DNA of 64,000 nt, taken from Shewanella sp. NFH-SH190041 (lineage in GTDB: Bacteria; Pseudomonadota; Gammaproteobacteria; Enterobacterales; Shewanellaceae). The stretch covers positions 1,674,001 through 1,738,000 of the forward strand of contig NZ_AP026070.1 of NCBI RefSeq assembly GCF_024363255.1, given 5' to 3'. Below the pieces are notes generated by a model. The model did no database searches. It was given only the letters and a program-made list of their open reading frames with translations, and was not told the origin of the DNA. Below, one piece after another: positions 38,125-47,120 of this stretch (positions are counted from its first letter, which is position 1; the number at the start of each line of letters is the position of its first letter). The position numbers and the translations under genes are program-made.

Positions 38125-38730
38125 CTAAGGCGACTTATCACTAGAATGACGCCACCGGTGATAAATGCTATAGCCCCCCGCAAGTATAACGCCAGCGATA
38201 ACTCCCGCGAGATGGGCATCTATCGCCACCTTGGCGTTAATCATGGTGGTCATGGTCTCACTGGCACCTGCAAGCTGTTCATAGATGACTTTAGCTATGA
38301 TGCCACCGAGCAGTAGCCAGCCCAGACGTATCCCAAGCAGACCTTCACGCAGCGCTGCAAAGGCAAACAGACCGTGCAGCAGACCACTCAGGCCAACATA
38401 GCCGGTAATTGCCGGGAAAAACCAGATGATTTCTAGTCCTATCATCCCACTGAGCAGCAAAAGCAACAATAGCGTGCTGAAAAAGGTAAAGGGCAAATTA
38501 AACACAGCCAGAATAATCCACAGCCCGGCCAAGTTCATCAGCAGATGCCATAAGTTGGTATGCAGATAATGTCCGCTCAGCAGTCGATAAAACTCATCTT
38601 GCTGGATAAGATGGGGACGTAGAGCCAGCTGATCAGCTAGCCCCAGGGTAAACAGTAGCGGGCACAGCAGAGTTAAAAGCAGTGCTACGCCCCAAGGAGA
38701 GTTAAGTGCGTGGCTTAAGCGTGGTTGCAT
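38125..38730 (-). CDS. rrtA: Rhombosortase (rhomboid-family intramembrane protease)
   Basis: A 201-residue membrane protein with about six helices. Rhomboid landmarks: [19 protein letters not shown] (about 53-71), the Ser-nucleophile region [17 protein letters not shown] (GxSG) and the catalytic His in [12 protein letters not shown]. Small rhomboids of this form are rhombosortases, which cleave GlyGly-CTERM tails of exported proteins in Shewanella and Vibrio. No protein in the window shows a GlyGly-CTERM tail, so substrates are elsewhere. It overlaps the end of queC by 16 bp, suggesting co-transcription although the functions are unrelated. Confidence 0.85.
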   Translation of the reverse strand: MQPRLSHALNSPWGVALLLTLLCPLLFTLGLADQLALRPHLIQQDEFYRLLSGHYLHTNLWHLLMNLAGLWIILAVFNLPFTFFSTLLLLLLLSGMIGLEIIWFFPAITGYVGLSGLLHGLFAFAALREGLLGIRLGWLLLGGIIAKVIYEQLAGASETMTTMINAKVAIDAHLAGVIAGVILAGGYSIYHRWRHSSDKSP

Positions 38731-39407
38731 TTTTGCTCAAGAGCTTGCATAACAGTCTCTTTATCAGCGAGATAATCATGGAGACCCCGGGCCCGCAGTT
38801 TACAGGCCGGACATTCATGGCAGCCTTCGCCGATAATACCGTTATAACAAGTCAGAGTATGATTGCGGACCAAATCTAATTGACCGTACTTGTCTGCCAG
38901 CGCCCAGGTTTCAGCTTTATTGAGCCACATCAAGGGCGTGATCAGCGCCAAAGGACGATCCATTCCCTGCACCAGTGCCTGTTCCATCGCTTTGATAAAA
39001 TCATTACGACAATCAGGATAGCCGGAAAAGTCAGTCTCACAGACGCCGGTAATGACTGCATCTGCGCCTAGCTGATAAGCGTATATTCCCGCCAGTGTTA
39101 AAAACAGAATATTGCGACCCGGTACAAAGGTATTGGGCAGCCCGTTGTCCATCAAGGTATTGGATACCGGAATATTGTCCCGGGTCAGGGCGCTGATGGC
39201 CAACTCATTTAATAGACCAACATCCAGTACTTTATGGCTGGTTAACCCCAGTTGCTTGGCCAATTGCTGTGCAACTTCAATTTCTTGGCGGTGACGTTGG
39301 CCGTAATCGAAGGTGATCCCGTGAACTTCATCATATTGGGAAAGCGCCTGGATCACACAGGTGGTGGAGTCCTGGCCGCCGCTGAAAACAACAATGGCTT
39401 TTGACAT
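38715..39407 (-). CDS. queC: 7-cyano-7-deazaguanine synthase
   Basis: ATP-dependent enzyme converting carboxydeazaguanine to preQ0 in queuosine synthesis. PP-loop SGGQDSTT at about 9-16 and a C-terminal zinc site [19 protein letters not shown] (Cys x4) are visible; 230 residues. The divergent neighbour queE makes its substrate, so the two flank a 136-bp control region. Queuosine modifies tRNAs with GUN anticodons, including the Asn and Tyr tRNAs that are multi-copy nearby. Confidence 0.96.
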   Translation of the reverse strand: MSKAIVVFSGGQDSTTCVIQALSQYDEVHGITFDYGQRHRQEIEVAQQLAKQLGLTSHKVLDVGLLNELAISALTRDNIPVSNTLMDNGLPNTFVPGRNILFLTLAGIYAYQLGADAVITGVCETDFSGYPDCRNDFIKAMEQALVQGMDRPLALITPLMWLNKAETWALADKYGQLDLVRNHTLTCYNGIIGEGCHECPACKLRARGLHDYLADKETVMQALEQKCNHA

Positions 39408-39543
39408 GGTAGTGCCCTGAAATTAAAAACCTCTATTCTACCTGCCATGGTGGGGGTTGAACATCTATCGGCTTGCGATTCGCGGGAAAATCTTTTATAA
39501 CACCGGGCTGCGCATTGAAGGGCGCAAGGTTTTTGGAGGGGAA

Positions 39544-40212
39544 ATGCAGTATCCGGTAAATGAAGTATTTGAAACGATTCAGGGCGAAGGTGTGTACACT
39601 GGCGTCCCGGCGATTTTTGTCCGGCTGCAAGGGTGCCCGGTAGGCTGTGCCTGGTGTGATACCCGCCATACTTGGACCTTGGATGAGGCCAATAAGGTGC
39701 CAGTCGCGCAAGTGATTACCGTTGATGGCGAGCAGGGGCGCTGGGCTTACTTGGATGCGGCTGGATTGTTGGCCGCCTTTGCAGAAAAAGGATTTAAGGC
39801 CAAGCATGTGGTGATCACCGGTGGTGAGCCTTGTATGCACGACTTAATACCGCTCACTGATGCGCTTGAGCAGGCTGGTTACCAATGCCAGATTGAGACC
39901 AGTGGTACCTTTAATGTCAGTTGCTCTCAAGACACCTGGGTGACAGTATCCCCTAAGATTAATATGAAAGGTGGATTAGCGGTGCAGCCCCAAGCATTAG
40001 TGCGGGCAAATGAGATCAAGCATCCGGTAGCGACTCAAGCCCATATTGATGAGCTGGATCAATTGCTGCGCAATGTGGATATCAGTGACAAAACCATTTG
40101 TCTGCAACCCATCAGTCAAAAACATCGGGCGACCGAGTTGGCAATGGCCACCTGTATTGCCCGTAACTGGCGTTTATCCGTACAGACTCATAAATATATT
40201 AATATCGACTGA
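39544..40212 (+). CDS. queE: 7-carboxy-7-deazaguanine synthase
   Basis: Radical-SAM enzyme that forms the deazaguanine ring (CPH4 to CDG). Start set at the ATG of [16 protein letters not shown], preceded by GGAGG; upstream codons belong to a longer ORF without support. 222 residues with the canonical CxxxCxxC in [11 protein letters not shown] (about 29-39), then [13 protein letters not shown]. Divergent from queC and followed by a strong terminator. Confidence 0.95.
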   Translation: MQYPVNEVFETIQGEGVYTGVPAIFVRLQGCPVGCAWCDTRHTWTLDEANKVPVAQVITVDGEQGRWAYLDAAGLLAAFAEKGFKAKHVVITGGEPCMHDLIPLTDALEQAGYQCQIETSGTFNVSCSQDTWVTVSPKINMKGGLAVQPQALVRANEIKHPVATQAHIDELDQLLRNVDISDKTICLQPISQKHRATELAMATCIARNWRLSVQTHKYINID

Positions 40213-40261
40213 GGTTTAAGCTCGCAACCTCAAGATTGAGCTCTGTATGGTATCCAGTGAT

Positions 40262-40303
40262 AAAAAATGCCCCTATCTGTTCGATACAGTTGGGGCATTT
40301 TTT
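40262..40303. terminator. Bidirectional terminator after queE
   Basis: Stem AAAAAATGCCCC/GGGGCATTTTTT with an inner TCTGT/ACAG pairing, placed between queE and the convergent cysteine-synthase-like gene. Confidence 0.9.
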
Positions 40304-40388
40304 ATGGAACACTACAGATAATTTATCCGTTAATTTCCCTTGTCGTTAGCCGTTATTGGTCATTTAGTACTGGTACTAAACCGAGCGA

Positions 40389-41453
40389 TTATAGCGTCAG
40401 TTCGCCACTGTGATTGAACGCAGTTAATTTATCTGTCATGGCCTGACAGCAGCCAATATGCTCAGTAATCCAGTCAGGGTTGTAATAGGTATCGAGGTAT
40501 CGCTCGCCAGGATCACAGATCAAGGTGACAATAGAGCCGGTGTCACCAGCTTGTTTCATCTTTGCCGCCAATAATAGTGCACCAAACAGATTGGTTCCGG
40601 TGGATGCGCCAGTTTTACGGCCAATCTGCTGCTCTAACCAATGTATGGCTGCAATAGCGGCGGTATCGGGGATCTTTATCATGGTATCGATCACGCCGGG
40701 AATAAATGATGGTTCCACCCGGGGGCGGCCAATACCTTCTATTCGGCTGCTACTTTGGCTTTGCAGGCTGTTATCCCTGTGTTGGAAATAGTCATAAAAC
40801 ACCGAATTTTCCGGATCTACCACACAGAGTTTGCTGGGCAGGCACTGGTATTTCAGGTAACGGCCAATGGTTGCTGAAGTGCCGCCGGTGCCGGGGCTCA
40901 TCACAATCCAGCGCGGAATGGGGTGGGGCTCTTTCTGCATCTGCTCAAAAATAGCATTGGCAATATTATTATTGCCGCGCCAATCCGTTGCTCGCTCAGC
41001 GTAAGTAAACTGATCCATATAGTGTCCCCCAAGTTCAGCGGCTAATCTGGTTGACTCGGCGTAGATCTCACTGCTGTGGGCGACAAAATGACAGCGACCA
41101 CCATAGAACTCAATCTGTTCGATTTTGCGGCGAGCTGTACTGCGGGGCATCACAGCGATAAAGGGTAATCCCAGCAAGCGAGCAAAATAGGCTTCTGATA
41201 CCGCAGTACTGCCTGATGAAGCTTCAATAATCGGGGTATCTTTATCAATCCAACCGTTACAGAGGGCATACAAAAAGAGTGAGCGGGCCAGGCGATGCTT
41301 CAGGCTACCCGTGGGGTGGGTACTTTCATCTTTAAGATATATATCAATGCCAGCAATGGCCGGCAGATCCAGCTTGATCAAGTGAGTATCGGCGCTGCGT
41401 TGAAAATCGGCCTCGATTTTGCCAATGGCTTGATGCACCCAAGATTGAGTCAT
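40389..41453 (-). CDS. PLP-dependent cysteine synthase-fold enzyme (Cds1-like)
   Basis: A 354-residue fold-type II PLP protein. The PLP lysine lies in [14 protein letters not shown] (about 46-59), the substrate loop is [13 protein letters not shown], and the phosphate-binding glycine loop is [14 protein letters not shown]. The SGST rather than SGNTG loop and the C-terminal extension place it near Cds1-type L-cysteine desulfhydrases rather than CysK/CysM, though the reaction is inferred. It stands upstream of the tRNA-Tyr array's 3' end and converges with queE. Confidence 0.8.
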   Translation of the reverse strand: MTQSWVHQAIGKIEADFQRSADTHLIKLDLPAIAGIDIYLKDESTHPTGSLKHRLARSLFLYALCNGWIDKDTPIIEASSGSTAVSEAYFARLLGLPFIAVMPRSTARRKIEQIEFYGGRCHFVAHSSEIYAESTRLAAELGGHYMDQFTYAERATDWRGNNNIANAIFEQMQKEPHPIPRWIVMSPGTGGTSATIGRYLKYQCLPSKLCVVDPENSVFYDYFQHRDNSLQSQSSSRIEGIGRPRVEPSFIPGVIDTMIKIPDTAAIAAIHWLEQQIGRKTGASTGTNLFGALLLAAKMKQAGDTGSIVTLICDPGERYLDTYYNPDWITEHIGCCQAMTDKLTAFNHSGELTL

Positions 41454-41553
41454 AGCGATTCCATTTGCTCAAAAGTTGAAAGCAAATAGTAAATAATTTC
41501 GATAAGGAACAACAGCGTATAGGAATAAATTGCGGAAAAACAATAAAGAGAAA

Positions 41554-41638
41554 TGGTGGAGGGAGAAGGATTCGAACCTTCGAAGGCGGAGCCGTCAGAT
41601 TTACAGTCTGATCCCTTTGGCCACTCGGGAACCCCTCC
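41554..41638 (-). tRNA. tRNA-Tyr (GTA), copy 1
   Basis: 85-nt class II tRNA with long variable arm and encoded CCA; anticodon loop CTGTAAA gives GUA. Promoter-distal copy of four. Confidence 0.97.
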
Positions 41639-41675
41639 ACATATGGAGATTTTACAGCCAGAACAACAAAGATGA

Positions 41676-41760
41676 TGGTGGAGGGAGAAGGATTCGAACC
41701 TTCGAAGGCGGAGCCGTCAGATTTACAGTCTGATCCCTTTGGCCACTCGGGAACCCCTCC
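41676..41760 (-). tRNA. tRNA-Tyr (GTA), copy 2
   Basis: Same 85-nt sequence as copy 1. Confidence 0.97.
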
Positions 41761-41789
41761 ATCATGGAGATTGTACATTAAATTGAAAG

Positions 41790-41874
41790 TGGTGGAGGGA
41801 GAAGGATTCGAACCTTCGAAGGCGGAGCCGTCAGATTTACAGTCTGATCCCTTTGGCCACTCGGGAACCCCTCC
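41790..41874 (-). tRNA. tRNA-Tyr (GTA), copy 3
   Basis: Same 85-nt sequence as copy 1; spacer to copy 2 is 29 bp. Confidence 0.97.
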
Positions 41875-41913
41875 ACGAATTCAATTTCGTACTTTCAAAT
41901 TGTTGTGCTGAAA

Positions 41914-41998
41914 TGGTGGAGGGAGAAGGATTCGAACCTTCGAAGGCGGAGCCGTCAGATTTACAGTCTGATCCCTTTGGCCACTCGGGAACCCCTCC
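41914..41998 (-). tRNA. tRNA-Tyr (GTA), copy 4 (promoter-proximal)
   Basis: Same 85-nt sequence; first transcribed, with a strong promoter 17-45 bp upstream. Confidence 0.97.
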
Positions 41999-42014
41999 TC
42001 ACTCAGCGGCGGCA

Positions 42015-42043
42015 ATAGTATGCATAATGGTTTTGCATGTAAA
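42015..42043 (-). promoter_or_regulatory. Promoter of the tRNA-Tyr array
   Basis: Minus strand: TTTACA (42043-42038), 17-bp spacer, TACTAT (42020-42015), then the GC-rich discriminator TGCCGCCGC. It has the same -10 and spacing as the tRNA-Asn promoter. Confidence 0.75.
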
Positions 42044-42123
42044 GCCCCATTTTGAAAAAAGTACTTAAGTTAGGGCTTGTTTGGTCGATAAATTAGCAAC
42101 AAATTGTTTTTCGATGTTTTTTT

Positions 42124-42600
42124 ATGCTAAAAATCGATAGCCCCATTAATGAACGCCTACTTGGCTCCCGCCTGAACCAAGCGTTGGGGCAGCAACGGCG
42201 CGGCGAATTTGCGCTGTTATTGGCGATGTTGTCACAGGATGTTTGTCAGCAAAGTCAGTTTAGTGGCATGACACCATCGCCGGATACCTCTTCTTTATTA
42301 TATCAGCAGCTAGATGTGCCTGCCCCTGCGCCTTATCTGAGGGAAATTACCCCAGATAGACCATTGATAAATCATGCCCAGCAGTTTTATGTCGGTGGAA
42401 TGCCCTGTTTTCGCTTGCAGCAGTGTCTGACGCCAGAGCCTGTGCTTAGCCGAGGCCAACAGCCTGCTTATATGTTGGATGCCCTACTGAATACGGATCT
42501 ACATACTCAACGACAGGCGAGAGGTGAGTCAATTCCGTCGGCTGAAATAGAGATGGATTTTTTACAAAATCTGTCATTGCAGAAAAAATTAGTCATTTAA
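42124..42600 (+). CDS. Conserved hypothetical protein, VC2046/SO_2500-like
   Basis: A 158-residue soluble protein with no membrane segment or signal peptide (starts MLKIDSPINERLLGSRLNQALGQQRRGEFALLLAML). Its length, the N-terminal NERLLGSRLN...RGEFALLLAMLSQDV pattern and the position beside a YfcZ-type gene fit the uncharacterised VC2046/SO_2500 family of Vibrio and Shewanella as I remember it. No catalytic motif is evident and the function is unknown. Confidence 0.6.
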   Translation: MLKIDSPINERLLGSRLNQALGQQRRGEFALLLAMLSQDVCQQSQFSGMTPSPDTSSLLYQQLDVPAPAPYLREITPDRPLINHAQQFYVGGMPCFRLQQCLTPEPVLSRGQQPAYMLDALLNTDLHTQRQARGESIPSAEIEMDFLQNLSLQKKLVI

Positions 42601-42677
42601 CAGTATCAGAGCCTGCTAAACCATAGCTCTAATGGAATGGCTTACATATAATGGATTTTTATTCCGGAGAGAACATT

Positions 42678-42965
42678 ATGAAATCCATTCGTGAAGCCCA
42701 ATCAGATACTGTAAATGATACCTGTACTTACTGTGGCAGTTTTGTTGATATCGGCGCTGTGATTGATGTTGATGATACCCAGTTGGTGATGAATTTTGCC
42801 GGAGAGCAGGCGATGGCGGATGCTAAGCAGATCGCACAACGCGCGGTACAACGTTTTACCCATACGGAAGTGAATTACACTGAAACTGAAACTGGCGTGA
42901 CTTTGACCCTGAAATTTGATGTCAGTGCTGAAAAAATGATTTTCCAACTGGAAAATCGTATCTAA
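42678..42965 (+). CDS. YfcZ/YiiS family protein
   Basis: A 95-residue protein of the DUF406 (YfcZ/YiiS) family: CTYCGSFVDIGAVID near the N-terminus, then VQRFTHTEVNYTETETGVTLTLKFDV. Start chosen at ATG of MKSIREAQ with GGAGAG upstream instead of nine codons earlier. The E. coli members are of similar size (about 94-99 residues). Function is not established. Confidence 0.85.
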   Translation: MKSIREAQSDTVNDTCTYCGSFVDIGAVIDVDDTQLVMNFAGEQAMADAKQIAQRAVQRFTHTEVNYTETETGVTLTLKFDVSAEKMIFQLENRI

Positions 42966-43103
42966 TTCTCTATTTATCGAACAGATATCTGCATTTTTGC
43001 AAGATAATTGGGAGCTGCCCTGATTTCCTAATAAAGCAGGGCAGTTAAAATAATAAGAAAAAGATAACCGGCTTATTTATCGGCCCATTATTTAGGTATT
43101 TGT

Positions 43104-45302
43104 GTGACCAGACGAAAACATCAACACGTTGTTGAGGTGATTGTAAACTCTGCGGGAAAGATGCAGGGTAATTTTAATGCCACTGCAAAATTAGTTGTTC
43201 ATTTATTATGCCGACATCTGGTGATTAATAGTGCCAGTGTCTGGTTGTTTTCCCGTGATTTATCTTGTCAGCATCAGGTAGCAAGTTTAGCGATATCGGA
43301 AACGACATCTACCTTCAGACCAGCAGATTTGGCATCTTGTCCAAGATATCTTAAGCAACTTACGTCTGAGCGGTATATTGATGCCAGTGATGCGAAAAGT
43401 GATCCCCGAATTGCTGAATTTTATCTTACCGCATTTGCTCCGCGGAAAATAAACTCTGTTTTGGATGTTGCAATTCGTATTAATGGCCAATTAGAAGGGG
43501 TAATTTGCCTTGAGAGGCAATATGCGCGAGGTATTTGGCAAGACAGCGATATTTACCTTGCTTGTCAGGCTGCAGATCAACTGGCTTTAGCACTAGCAAC
43601 GCAATTTTCCCATCAGCAGCAAGAAGTTTTATCACTATTTCGAAGTGCTGTAGAACAGTCTGAGCAAGTGACCATGCTAGTCAATTTGCAAACAGAATTT
43701 ATTGCTTATGTTAACCCAGCCCACTATCAGATGTCAGGAATACCAAGGCGTTATATCAGTGGCGCCAGCATCCGTCAGTTAGATTTATTTAAGCAGTATC
43801 CCCAGTTAGCCGAGCGTTCCCTACAACAGTTAAAGCGTGGCGAAACAATTCGGGGAGAAGTGTTGCTGACCCGGGAAGATAATCGTCAATATTACCTGAA
43901 GTACCACGCAACACCGTTTAATACTGACCTTGGCAATCATTTTGCCTTAATTTACTGTGAAGATAATACTGACCCCCACTTATACCAGAATAAGCTAGAA
44001 CGCTTAGCTTGGCGCTGTCAGTTGACGGAATTGTATAATCGCACGCATTTTAACCAAGCATTACGTCAGTTTAATGACGGTTTCCTGATCCTTATCGATC
44101 TTATTGGTTTTAAACGTTTTAATGATACTTATGGCCATCGGCAAGGGGATGCTCTGCTAACTGAGATAGCCCGGCGATCACGTTGTTTTGCTGGATTTCC
44201 TCGGGTAAATGAAATTGCTCGGGTTGGCAGTGATGAGTTTGCCATGTTATTACCATGGGGAGGAGAGCTGGGTGAGCTTGAGCGGCAAATTATAAATTTA
44301 TATCGTTGTTTGACGATGCCGCTACAGGTCGGTCGCGAGCGGTTTGATCCGCGAGTGGCGCTGGCAGTGGTGAATTTAGCAGATTTGAAGCAGGATATTT
44401 CACCATTAGCCAGTGCCGATATTGCGTTGCAACGTGCTAAAACAATGCCTGCGCCCCATATCCAGTATTTTAATCAACAACTATTAACGTCGTTTTATCA
44501 GCATGCTGAAATTGAGCGGGAATTGCATTTGGCTGTCCGTGGCCGACAGTTTGAACTTCATTATCAGCCATTGCGTGATTTACAAACTCAGGAATATGTT
44601 GGTGCAGAAGCACTGATCCGTTGGCACCATCCTATAAAAGGGATGCTGTATCCAGGGGCATTTATCGATATTGCCGAACAGACAGGTATGATTTGCTTAA
44701 TTGGTGCTTGGGTACTTGAAGCTGCTTGTAATCAGTTGAAGTTATGGCAACACCAGCAACCAAGCTTTGTTATGCATGTGAATGTCTCTGCCCGGCAGTT
44801 TTTGGGGGGAAACTTATATGAGCAAGTATGGCAATTACTTAGCCGTTACCGTTTAACACCGAACACCTTGATTTTAGAAATCACGGAAACCGAATTAATG
44901 ACGGATATACGTCATGCAGCACAGTTGTGTAATGAGTTAGCTGAATTGGGCGTGAGTTTGGCGATTGATGACTTTGGCACGGGCTACAGTTCAATGCGTT
45001 ATCTGAAACAATTTCCTATCAGTAAGCTGAAGATTGATCGCTCCTTTATTGCTGATCTCAGTGTCAGTCGGGAGAGTCGAGAGATTGTAAGCGCCATTAT
45101 TGCCATGGCAAAAGCGCTGAATATATCGCTTACTGCAGAAGGGGTTGAAACCCCTGAGCAAGAGTCTTTTCTAGCGGGGTGCCAGTGTCATCAGGCGCAA
45201 GGCTTTTTGTACAGTCAGGCACTTAGAGGGCCTGACTTTTGTGATTTTATGGCAATAGAGCCAGCAAAATCGCTGCAAACAGGAATGTGTTCAGCGTGTT
45301 AA
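43104..45302 (+). CDS. GAF-PAS-GGDEF-EAL cyclic-di-GMP phosphodiesterase-type protein
   Basis: A 732-residue cytoplasmic protein, GTG start. Domains: GAF (about 20-165), PAS (about 180-285), GGDEF (about 290-440) and EAL (about 460-715). The GGDEF motif reads GSDEF, so cyclase activity is doubtful. The EAL domain keeps EALIRW, NVSARQF, ITETELM, DDFGTGYSS, KIDRSFI and EGVE, all residues needed for c-di-GMP hydrolysis. It probably lowers c-di-GMP in response to a signal sensed by GAF/PAS; the GSDEF domain may act allosterically. Its 3' end overlaps the convergent ychJ by 12 bp. Confidence 0.9.
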   Translation: MTRRKHQHVVEVIVNSAGKMQGNFNATAKLVVHLLCRHLVINSASVWLFSRDLSCQHQVASLAISETTSTFRPADLASCPRYLKQLTSERYIDASDAKSDPRIAEFYLTAFAPRKINSVLDVAIRINGQLEGVICLERQYARGIWQDSDIYLACQAADQLALALATQFSHQQQEVLSLFRSAVEQSEQVTMLVNLQTEFIAYVNPAHYQMSGIPRRYISGASIRQLDLFKQYPQLAERSLQQLKRGETIRGEVLLTREDNRQYYLKYHATPFNTDLGNHFALIYCEDNTDPHLYQNKLERLAWRCQLTELYNRTHFNQALRQFNDGFLILIDLIGFKRFNDTYGHRQGDALLTEIARRSRCFAGFPRVNEIARVGSDEFAMLLPWGGELGELERQIINLYRCLTMPLQVGRERFDPRVALAVVNLADLKQDISPLASADIALQRAKTMPAPHIQYFNQQLLTSFYQHAEIERELHLAVRGRQFELHYQPLRDLQTQEYVGAEALIRWHHPIKGMLYPGAFIDIAEQTGMICLIGAWVLEAACNQLKLWQHQQPSFVMHVNVSARQFLGGNLYEQVWQLLSRYRLTPNTLILEITETELMTDIRHAAQLCNELAELGVSLAIDDFGTGYSSMRYLKQFPISKLKIDRSFIADLSVSRESREIVSAIIAMAKALNISLTAEGVETPEQESFLAGCQCHQAQGFLYSQALRGPDFCDFMAIEPAKSLQTGMCSAC

Positions 45303-45761
45303 ACAGCACTGTTTGAATTTTTTACCGCTGTGGCAAATACAGGGATCATTACGCCCAGGAAGGGCAGTATCAAACTGCTGCCCTTGAGTGTAGTACCAGC
45401 GGCCATCTCGCAGAATAAAATCCGAGCATTCAAAAATCGCATCAATCTGACCATCAAGACGATACCAGGCTTTAAAGGTCACCTGTCCCTTCTCGCCTTG
45501 ACTACTGTGGCTGATGATATCCAGTCCTAGCCAGTGGGGATGTGGCGGCTTGGCTAAATCAGCTGCGGTCAAATCATGCCTATGGTTGGTATCATGGGTG
45601 TCAATCAAATAGTCAAATAATGCTAAGACAAAAGCACTATAGCGCGAGCGCATCAGGGCCCGCGGGCTATTAGCTTGTTGCTGCTGCATATGCAGAGGCT
45701 CACAACATTGTGCATAGGGCAAGGATGAGCAGCAAGGACAGAGTTTAACGGCTAGATTCAT
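45291..45761 (-). CDS. ychJ: YchJ family protein with two SEC-C zinc motifs
   Basis: About 156 residues. An N-terminal CPCCSSLPYAQCC motif and a C-terminal SEC-C motif DPCICHSGKKFKQCC flank an NTF2-like middle (RALMRSRYSAFVLALFDYLIDTH). UPF0225 family; function unknown, zinc-binding inferred. ATG at 45761 preferred, overlapping the upstream secreted-protein gene by 17 bp; a GTG at 45776 is an alternative. Its stop region overlaps the end of the GGDEF-EAL gene on the other strand. Confidence 0.88.
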   Translation of the reverse strand: MNLAVKLCPCCSSLPYAQCCEPLHMQQQQANSPRALMRSRYSAFVLALFDYLIDTHDTNHRHDLTAADLAKPPHPHWLGLDIISHSSQGEKGQVTFKAWYRLDGQIDAIFECSDFILRDGRWYYTQGQQFDTALPGRNDPCICHSGKKFKQCCLTR

Positions 45762-46314
45762 GATTGGCGTAATCACTTAACGGGGTAAATTTGTCGCCAT
45801 AATACAATTTGTCATGCTGTTTTGCTGAGAAAAACAGATTGGGCTCTGCCTTATGGCTACTGTCTACAGTGAGGTACCATTGCTTATCGGCATGTTTTTC
45901 CAATACGGTAACAAATTTTCCCGCAAACTCACTGATGGCCTCGCCGGTTTCTGCTGCCGGGTGAAATCGTACCAAGAAGTATCCGACATCCGTGGCTTTA
46001 TCTGTTCCCAGTTGACGCTCTACTACTCTGAAATCCATATCAATATGGGCATTTTTCTGTTTAATACGGTGAAAAAACTGCTGGTGTAATGCCAAAATAT
46101 CAGATTTACCCAGTATTATTTTTTCATTTTCGCCTTCGGGGAGGTAGCAGGCATTGTCGGCATAGAGTTTATCGATCAGTTGAGCATCGAGTTGCGTAAA
46201 GGCAGTGATAAATTGTTGATAGTGGCGATTGAGGGCCTGATGTTCATCAGCCCAAGCTAGCTGACTAAGAACGAGGCTGGTCAGCAGCAGGCTGATACGG
46301 AAGAAAAAAGTCAT
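45745..46314 (-). CDS. Secreted NTF2-like (DUF4440/SnoaL-type) protein
   Basis: A 189-residue protein with a signal peptide (MTFFFRISLLLTSLVLSQLAWA) followed by an NTF2-like fold typical of DUF4440/SgcJ proteins (HQALNRHYQQFITAFTQLDAQLIDKLYADNACYLP, then DIDM, ... VTVLEKHADKQWYLTVDSSH). Probably periplasmic; binding or catalytic role unknown. It overlaps ychJ and is divergent from smrA. Confidence 0.72.
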   Translation of the reverse strand: MTFFFRISLLLTSLVLSQLAWADEHQALNRHYQQFITAFTQLDAQLIDKLYADNACYLPEGENEKIILGKSDILALHQQFFHRIKQKNAHIDMDFRVVERQLGTDKATDVGYFLVRFHPAAETGEAISEFAGKFVTVLEKHADKQWYLTVDSSHKAEPNLFFSAKQHDKLYYGDKFTPLSDYANHESSR

Positions 46315-46432
46315 GAAAAATCGCTGTGTCCACGGGCCATAGGACCAATATAATAGCAGTCTGAGACTGACTGAAGTATTAGATCTTTACAAAGTGTGTT
46401 GTAGGCTGGCAGGAGATGGGGAGACTGAGTAA

Positions 46433-47023
46433 ATGACAGACAATGATTCAGCACTGTTTTTGGCTGAGATGGCCGATGTGACGCCGCTACAACAAAACCA
46501 TGTGATGCAATCTACCCGCAATACTGTTGATCCTAAAATACAATTACAACGGCGGGTCGCTGCGCAGGCTAGTGCATACCTTGATACCTTGGTGATGGAT
46601 AGCGCTTTGTTTCCGGTTATCGCGCCCGATGAACTGGTAAGTTACAAACGAGAAGGTGTTCAACAACAGGTATTTAAACGCTTGCGGCAAGGGAAATATT
46701 CTTACGATACCGGGTTCGACTTACGGGGCCGAAAATTGCGCGAAGTTCGTAGGTTACTGATTGATACTATTTTAGGAGCATGTTGCCGTGAAGAGCGCTG
46801 CATCTTGCTGATACACGGTACCGGTAAAACCAGCCAGCCTTACCCAGGTGTGATCAAATCAGCAGTGTGCTTTTGGCTGAGCCAAATGGCAGAAGTGATG
46901 GCTTATCATACAGCGAGTCGAGACGATGGTGGTTATGGTGCGGTGTATGTGATGCTGGAAAAGTCTGATAGGCAAAAAAGCATTGCTAAAGAAACACTGC
47001 GCAAAGGAGCTATGCGTCGATAA
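46433..47023 (+). CDS. smrA: Smr-domain DNA/RNA nicking endonuclease (SmrA-type)
   Basis: A 196-residue protein. The N-terminal helical part is followed by a Smr domain (about 100-190) with FDLRGRKLREVRRLLIDTIL, corresponding to the usual LDLHG motif, and ILLIHGTGKTS, corresponding to the HGxG motif. These proteins nick branched or nonspecific nucleic acids. The first motif has Arg in place of the usual His. It stands alone and converges with gapA at a strong hairpin. Confidence 0.85.
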   Translation: MTDNDSALFLAEMADVTPLQQNHVMQSTRNTVDPKIQLQRRVAAQASAYLDTLVMDSALFPVIAPDELVSYKREGVQQQVFKRLRQGKYSYDTGFDLRGRKLREVRRLLIDTILGACCREERCILLIHGTGKTSQPYPGVIKSAVCFWLSQMAEVMAYHTASRDDGGYGAVYVMLEKSDRQKSIAKETLRKGAMRR

Positions 47024-47071
47024 ATTTAACACCATTTATCGCAGCTTTTGTTGTTTGATTATGGAATATCA

Positions 47072-47096
47072 AAACGGGCGTCTTAGACGCCCGTTT
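47072..47096. terminator. Terminator between smrA and gapA
   Basis: AAACGGGCGTCT/AGACGCCCGTTT, a near-perfect palindromic stem between convergent genes, followed by CATT/T-rich sequence. Confidence 0.8.
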
Positions 47097-47120
47097 CATT
47101 ATACTGATTTTACCAACGGC

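Noticed and set aside
39408..39543. Possible preQ1 riboswitch between queC and queE
   Set aside because: I could not find the C-rich loop/A-rich tail arrangement, and these genes make preQ0 precursors without a recognisable aptamer here.
41344..42068. Several ORFs across the tRNA-Tyr array on both strands
   Set aside because: They are translations of the tRNA repeats (for example repeated EGEGFEPSKAEPSDLQ), not genes.
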